Shown here piece after piece: positions 60,741 to 64,000 of a stretch of DNA of 64,000 bases (the first letter of the stretch is position 1; the number at the start of each line of letters is the position of its first letter). The position numbers and the translations under genes are program-made. This DNA comes from Pseudocercospora fijiensis CIRAD86. Taxonomy: Eukaryota > Ascomycota > Dothideomycetes > Mycosphaerellales > Mycosphaerellaceae. Location: assembly GCF_000340215.1 (NCBI RefSeq), contig NW_006921537.1, positions 1,391,011-1,455,010 on the forward strand. The letters are read 5' to 3'. The notes under the pieces are model-generated. The model saw nothing but the letters and a program-made list of their open reading frames with translations, searched no databases and was not told the origin of the DNA.

Positions 60741-62558
60741 GGGTTCGTTAAGAGTTAGAATATACAGTATATACTAGCAATAGTACGAGAAACAGCTATA
60801 GGAATAGTAGGAGACGCGTTCGCGATAAGGTTCGAGGAAGGAACCGAGGGCCGATTATAAGAGTACGGACAATTCGATAATCCTACTGTTAGGACTAAAG
60901 AGGTTATACGTAATTGGCATATAACCGGGCTCGAGTAAAGCTAGGGTCTTAATGCCTTAGGCAGGGCTTAGCGCTTAGCAATAGGCTAACTTACCTGCCT
61001 TCCTCCCTCTCCTCCTAGCTCCTTATCGAATACTACTCGTACCTACTACTACCCTATCTACCTGCTAATATACCCTTCTTATACAGTATTCGATCCACCC
61101 TTTAAGGGCAGTAGCTAGATAGTCCTTATCTTAAGCTTTTAGCGATATAGCTACGAAAACTATCGATTTAACTATATTGCGCCCGAAGAACGGGACCTAT
61201 ACGTACTATTCTACTAAAACAACCGTACTAATTATTAAGCAAGGCCTTCTATACGGCCTATTATACTAAGTTAAGTATACTAGACCGATATCTACTAATT
61301 CCGCTACTTCCGTATCTTAGGGGCTAATAATATATTATTAGTGTTACTCCCTATTACAATAGCCGGCTTATTACGAAGCAATAACAACCGTGCTGCCGCT
61401 AGCAGCGCTAGCAATAACAACGCTAGTAGTATAGTACCTACTAAAGTGCCTACCGAAGCACCTACTAAGGTGCCTACTAAAGAGCCTGCTACTAGGCCTA
61501 CCGAAGAACCTATAGTTCTAGGTAACGACCTAGAATTGCCTGTCGACGACATTCTTAACAATATTATCAATCGTCGATATAGCTAACTAGCCTTTAGTCC
61601 TTAACTAGTAGGGAGACTTTAAGAAGCTACCTAAAACAGGCTTACTGCCCTACGTTAAGAACAATAGCTAAAGGATAATCTCCTCGAGATCCGCCGCCTA
61701 TAGGAAGCCCTAACAACTAACATTAAGCCGATAGTAGGGCCTTCCTTACTATTAGTCCTAGTCTAGAAGAAGGATACTAAACTTAAGGACTATACCGTGT
61801 TTAATAGCTCTAGTCGAAAGCAATATAACGACTACATTCGTAACTATAAGCTTAACTAACGAAACGCACTAAGGGCTCTACTAAATAACTATTTACTAGT
61901 CGTCTATGCTATATAGTATATTAACGGCGACCTAAAACGCACCTAGGATAACTATTTTAACTCCCTTAATAACTAGACTGCTGTTTAGTAGCAGACCTAT
62001 AAAACTATTATACTAGACACCCTTAGAAACCCTATACTAAGGCAATAACACGCTTAGGACTAGTACCTTCGAGCTAAACAAAAGACTAATTAATCGGCTC
62101 GCTTATTTAAGGCCTATTTAAAGACCCTCGAAGACGACCTCCCGACTAAAACTAATTCTATCTAGATCTCCGAAATACGCCCTAAATTAAGATAGGAATT
62201 GGTCCTTAAATTGGACCGCCGCCGTATGTTTAAACAGGCTAATCTTATACGTATTTAATTTATAGTCGAAGTCGAAACTACTAAACGAGCTGTCTAGCTC
62301 TAGCAACGACTAGAATTAAGGATCCGACCTACTAGCAACCGTAGCAACCGTAGCCGCGGAGGAAACTAGGGTTCCTGCTAGGACAACACTGCTAACAATA
62401 GGAATAGTAACAACGACCGTGGAAGAAGCCGTAGCCGGCGGCTATATAGAGGAGGCCGTAATAGGGGCCGTAGAAGGGGCTCGTGTCCCTACAGTACTAG
62501 TCGCTTAACTAATAATAGCAGCAATAGCGGCTATAACAATCCCCTAACCGGGTTAAAG

Positions 62559-62603
62559 TGCTTTAACTATAACAGCACTAGCTATCTACTAGGCTAATGC
62601 GAC
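62559..62603 (+). other. gag zinc-knuckle remnant
   Basis: Translated CFNYNSTSYLLG-CDK. The CCHC pattern has two likely RIP-type replacements (second Cys to Tyr, His to Tyr). Confidence 0.6.
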
Positions 62604-63259
62604 AAACCTAAGGACTAAGCCCGAATCGACCGTGCTGCCGCTAAGTACCGTAAGCACCTTTTAGCCGCTAATACTACCCCTGTCGGTCCTTCGAAAAAAG
62701 AATAAGCGCCGCACTAACTGTTAGCCTTATACGGCGTAAGACTATCGACATTATGCTAGCTATTATACGTACCTATCTCGTATCGGATACGCATAGGACT
62801 AACTATAAGACTAAGGTTATACTAGATCTAGGAAATTTAGTTAGTGCCCTTATTAGCTATCGCCTAGCTAAGTAATTAGACCTTCGACAACTGCCTAGGA
62901 CTAACCTGCTAACCCTTGCTTAGTTTAATAACGCTCGGCACTTAACCTACGGAGCCTACTATGTCTATATAGCCCTAAGAGACGACCTCGGCAATAAGCG
63001 CCTACTAAACTTTACTACCTACGTAGTAGATATAGACAGCCTCCTATCTAAGATTGTTATTAGCAACCCTGTTCTTAAGTACTATACTATAGTTATAGAC
63101 TTAGGCAGTTAATAGTAGCGATTTAGAATCGCTAGGAAAGAGGACATTAAACATATTAATATTAGCGAGTGCCCTAATAATATTAGGGTCCTATTTATTA
63201 GCAACCTAACCCTAGCTAATCCGACGGCCGACCTACTCGGTAGTAATAACGATAAACTA

Positions 63260-63883
63260 GTGCCCCCTAATAGCATAGATCCTAAACAACTTAAGCGCAT
63301 ACTAGAACCTATTCGAGAGACCTATATTAATGTGTTTAAGCACTACCTAGCATCGACATTGCCTATATTTAAAGAGACGGATTATAAGATTAATATTATA
63401 GAGGGTAAGGAGGTTCCTTTTAGCCCCCTCTACAACCTTAGTAAACGAGAGCTTGCTATACTACGTAAGTACCTAGAGGAAAACCTAGCTAATAGTCGAA
63501 TTCGATATAGTAATAGCCCTGCTAGTACACCTATCCTATTTGTACTAAAAAAGGATAGCGGCCTGCGTTTATGTATTAATTATAGAGGGCTTAATGCTGT
63601 TACTATTAAAGACCGCTATCTACTCCCGCTTATTAATAAGACCCTTAACCGCCTTTCTAGTGCCTACTACTATACTATATTAGACATTAAGGACGCCTAT
63701 TACCGCATCCGTATTCGTAAGGGCGATAAATGGAAGACAGCCTTCCGTACTCGCTATAGCTATTTCGAGTACTTAGTTATACTATTTAGGCTAGCTAATG
63801 CCCCTGCAATATTTTAGTCCTATATCAATTAGGCCCTTTTAGGCCTATTAGACTATCTCTGTGTAGTTTACCTAGATAATATC
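63260..63883 (+). pseudogene. gypsy reverse transcriptase, largely open
   Basis: An unusually long open stretch of 185 codons in RIP-rich DNA, running on as far as YLDNI (63869-63883) with two stops between. Motifs are LRKYLEENLANSRIRYSNSP, PILFVLKKDSGLRLCINYRG, YLLPLINKTLNRLS and TILDIKDAYYRIRIRKGDKW (catalytic Asp at LDIKDAY). Then come KTAFRTRYSYFEYLVILF and ANAPAIF, all typical of Ty3/gypsy. The YLDD active site reads YLDN, so the enzyme would be dead even without the stops. Confidence 0.8.
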
Positions 63884-64000
63884 CTAGTTTATATACATTT
63901 ACCCGACATTGCGGAGTACTAGGCTATAGTCCGTAAGGTGCTCGATCGCCTACGAGCCTATAGCTTATATTGCAAGCCTTCTAAATGCACCTTTGCTACT

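Larger units (their letters stand above)
57480..60900. mobile_element. second PIF/Harbinger-like element, RIP-degraded
   Basis: Same gene pair as the element at 5083-8662 but in the opposite order: transposase on plus (about 57950-59000) and partner protein on minus (about 60740-59400). Terminal inverted repeats were not found by eye. The left part has nested inverted and direct repeats (57491-57564) of the kind seen at transposon ends, so the left border is near 57480. The right border is only an estimate. The sequences differ clearly from the first element, so this is a separate family. Confidence 0.7.
60901..64000 (+). mobile_element. Ty3/gypsy retrotransposon, gag-pol 5' part, RIP-degraded
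   Basis: Plus strand, cut by the right window edge. Gag starts near 61340 with a PTKVPTEAPTKVPTKEP repeat (61435-61515) and has an RGG/Arg-rich end (about 62340-62480). A zinc-knuckle remnant with CFNYNSTSY at 62559-62600 follows. The protease-like VILDLGNLVSALI (62816-62855) lies in the pol frame, which differs from the gag frame. Reverse transcriptase follows from about 63440, with the active site YLDNI at 63869-63883. The left LTR and primer site were not identified, so the left border is a guess. Confidence 0.82.

Overview
The window looks like nuclear DNA of a filamentous ascomycete (Pezizomycotina, most likely Dothideomycetes). The evidence is short introns of 41-76 nt with GT/AG borders, Zn2Cys6 regulators, an NB-ARC/TPR NLR-type protein, GPI and mucin-like wall proteins, a fused PurK-PurE Ade2, and transposons ruined by repeat-induced point mutation (RIP). 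The species was not identified. No tRNA, rRNA or CRISPR was seen.

Layout. A roughly 49-kb gene island (about 8.7-57.4 kb) plus a small gene patch (1.6-5.1 kb) lie between RIP-destroyed mobile elements. From 1 to about 1.6 kb is the 3' part of a Ty1/copia element. A complete PIF/Harbinger-type element sits at 5083-8662, with perfect 28-bp terminal inverted repeats and a TTA target duplication. A second Harbinger-like element in the opposite order spans about 57.5-60.9 kb, followed by the gag-pol part of a Ty3/gypsy element that runs off the right edge. In all four, CpA and TpG have almost vanished while CpG stays common.

The 1.8-4.7 kb patch holds a three-exon F-box-like gene, a cupin dioxygenase-like gene and the 3' half of a zinc alcohol dehydrogenase gene. 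From 8.9 to 16 kb come a broken Zn2Cys6 regulator, an unknown gene, a patatin-like phospholipase and an NAD-dependent reductase. From 16.2 to 20.0 kb lies a run of small, mostly collinear genes of unknown function; some are clearly duplicates of each other. From 20.2 kb conserved genes dominate: the NASP/Hif1 histone chaperone and DNA polymerase epsilon subunit B (divergent pair), ribosomal protein eL18 and ADE2. Among them are a GPI protein, a six-span membrane protein, a carotenoid oxygenase pseudogene, a C2H2 plus Zn2Cys6 regulator, a large disordered protein, a secreted NucA/NucB-like protein and a mucin-like protein. From 52.5 to 57.1 kb are two beta-lactamase-type serine hydrolase remnants around a (CCCCG)8 repeat, then an NLR-like gene with an in-frame stop.

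Housekeeping genes are in the centre and look intact, while broken accessory genes collect near the transposons. Both in-frame TAG codons in the genes nearest the transposons fit a CAG to TAG change, as expected if RIP leaked out of the elements. Exon borders were inferred by eye from frame continuity and splice consensus; no search was run.
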